From Thermoleophilia bacterium (GTDB lineage Bacteria > Actinomycetota > Thermoleophilia > Gaiellales > Gaiellaceae), in contig JAOUEK010000135.1 of the NCBI GenBank assembly GCA_029858755.1, positions 1 to 6,180 on the forward strand: a DNA stretch of 6,180 nt, written 5' to 3'. How positions within the stretch are numbered: position 1 is the first letter of the stretch; each line of letters starts with the position of its first letter. The notes under the pieces were generated by a model. That model saw only the letters and a program-made list of their open reading frames with translations. It was not told the DNA's origin and did not search any database. Position numbers and translations under genes: made by a program. Below are positions 5,567-6,180 of the stretch, piece after piece.

Positions 5567-6076
5567 CTACTCGTGCACGAGATCGGCGAGCTCGGCACGC
5601 GCGAGGCGCACCAGCTCGATCGGGGCCAGGCACACCATGTGACGATCCGAGCCGGCGCCGCACCAGACGACGGCGTGCCGCAGCAGCGACCGGTCGCAGA
5701 CGACGCGATGCGCGAGCGGGAAAGGCGCCACCGCCCCGGGGGCGAACCCGGTCGCGGACCGCACCTCGCCGTGGCGCCCGACCCGTGCCTGCCGGGCGCC
5801 GAGCGCCCGCGCGACCTTGGCCATGTCGCCGCGCCGGTCGCCCGGGACGAGGGCGACCGCTGGCACGCCATCGCAGACCACGACCAGGGACTTCACGACC
5901 TGGGCCACCGCACAGCCGATCGCCTCGGCGGCCGCCTCCGCGGTGGCCGTCCCCGACTCGAGCTCCTCGATGCGCGCCTCGGCCCCCGCCGAGCGGAGAT
6001 ACAGCGCCACGCGCTCGACCGCCTCGGGCCAGGGCTGAACCGAGGTCGCGCGGGCGTCGTCTCCGGAGCGGGCCAT
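5567..6076 (-). CDS. YbaK/EbsC-family (aminoacyl-tRNA deacylase-like) protein
   Basis: A 169-residue single-domain cytosolic protein of the YbaK/ProX superfamily, whose members hydrolyse mischarged aminoacyl-tRNA (for example Cys-tRNA-Pro or Ala-tRNA-Pro) in trans. The conserved lysine lies in VVKSLVVV (K62), followed by a hydrophobic strand and ALVPGDRRGDMAKVARALG (75-93). SATGFAPGAVAPFP (107-120) corresponds to the family's TGY/G-G-SP loop, although the Ser-Pro is replaced by Ala-Pro. GAGSDRHMVCLAPIEL (140-155) is the typical C-terminal block. ATG at 6076 is chosen because it overlaps the upstream stop by 1 nt (TGATG), a coupling signal; no clear SD is present. The first 20 or so residues are variable. 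It sits between an isoprenylcysteine-methyltransferase-like gene and ilvE. Which tRNA it edits cannot be read from the sequence. Confidence 0.88.
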   Translation of the reverse strand: MARSGDDARATSVQPWPEAVERVALYLRSAGAEARIEELESGTATAEAAAEAIGCAVAQVVKSLVVVCDGVPAVALVPGDRRGDMAKVARALGARQARVGRHGEVRSATGFAPGAVAPFPLAHRVVCDRSLLRHAVVWCGAGSDRHMVCLAPIELVRLARAELADLVHE

Positions 6077-6180
6077 CAGTAGACCCCGGGCACGAGGCGG
6101 CGGCGGACGCGCGAGGCGTACTCCGCGTAGCCCGGGTAGTGGGCCGAGAGATAGCCCTCCTCGGCCCGCGCCTTGAAGGC
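6076..6180 (-). CDS. C-terminal end of an isoprenylcysteine carboxyl methyltransferase-like membrane protein (partial)
   Basis: Only 34 codons plus TGA (6078-6076) are in the window; the rest lies beyond position 6180. The visible residues include ARAEEGYLSAHYPGYAEYAS followed by RVRRRLVPGVY at the end. An EE-x-L-x(4)-YPGYxEY-x(3)-RxRRxxP tail is characteristic of bacterial members of the isoprenylcysteine/phospholipid methyltransferase group, whose C-terminal cytosolic tail follows the last membrane helix and contributes to the SAM site. In bacteria their substrates are mostly unknown. A related DUF1295 or phosphatidylethanolamine-methyltransferase-type protein would look similar over so short a stretch. 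The stop overlaps the YbaK-like start by 1 nt, so the two are almost certainly co-transcribed. Confidence 0.6.
   Translation of the reverse strand, partial: AFKARAEEGYLSAHYPGYAEYASRVRRRLVPGVY

Noticed and set aside
4600..5871. Long version (423 residues) of IlvE starting at 5871
   Set aside because: The first 115 residues are an Arg/Pro/Ser-rich shadow of the YbaK-like gene. The ATG at 5526 has a strong SD and gives the canonical IlvE length.
1..6180. Possible mobile or defence system, CRISPR array, tRNA gene or integration site
   Set aside because: No transposase, integrase, nuclease, toxin-antitoxin pair, spaced repeats, cloverleaf or terminal inverted repeats were seen. All but short spacers is covered by ordinary genes with similar composition.

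Overview
The window is a compact, very GC-rich bacterial segment with eight protein-coding genes (two cut by the window edges) and almost no spare DNA. High GC, a PASTA-tailed cell-wall protein, a DUF427 protein and several starts without a Shine-Dalgarno (SD) sequence but with a -10-like hexamer right in front suggest a high-GC Gram-positive, i.e. an actinomycetote. A deep-branching class such as Thermoleophilia is possible but is only an inference. No rRNA, tRNA, CRISPR array, insertion sequence, prophage gene or origin was seen, and no stretch above about 75 bases lacks a gene.

Layout. Positions 3-578 (+) encode the C-terminal end of a PASTA-repeat protein, probably a class A penicillin-binding protein. 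It runs tail to tail into, and overlaps by 44 bp, a minus-strand pair at 535-1358. That pair is a small RemA/DUF370-like protein followed by an alkyladenine DNA glycosylase (AAG/MPG), joined by a 4-nt GTGA overlap. A 74-bp divergent spacer then leads to three plus-strand genes: a DUF427 protein (1433-1897), a GPH-family sugar:cation symporter-like transporter (1959-3437) and an EpsN/PglE-like PLP-dependent sugar aminotransferase (3474-4598). That run ends 1 bp from the stop of a second minus-strand operon. Read in its direction of transcription, this operon has the end of an isoprenylcysteine-methyltransferase-like membrane protein (6180-6076), a YbaK/EbsC-type deacylase (6076-5567, 1-nt TGATG overlap) and IlvE, the branched-chain amino acid aminotransferase (5526-4600), which has the only strong SD sequence in the window.

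The genes do not form one obvious pathway; this looks like ordinary chromosome with housekeeping functions (wall synthesis, base-excision repair, BCAA metabolism, editing of mischarged tRNA). I found no convincing new multi-gene system. The points most worth a second look are the RemA-like protein, which appears to lack about 16 residues of the middle of the fold while keeping the key arginines and is translationally coupled to a DNA repair glycosylase; the recurrent leaderless-type promoter spacing; and an EpsN-like aminotransferase with no sugar-nucleotide genes beside it within view.
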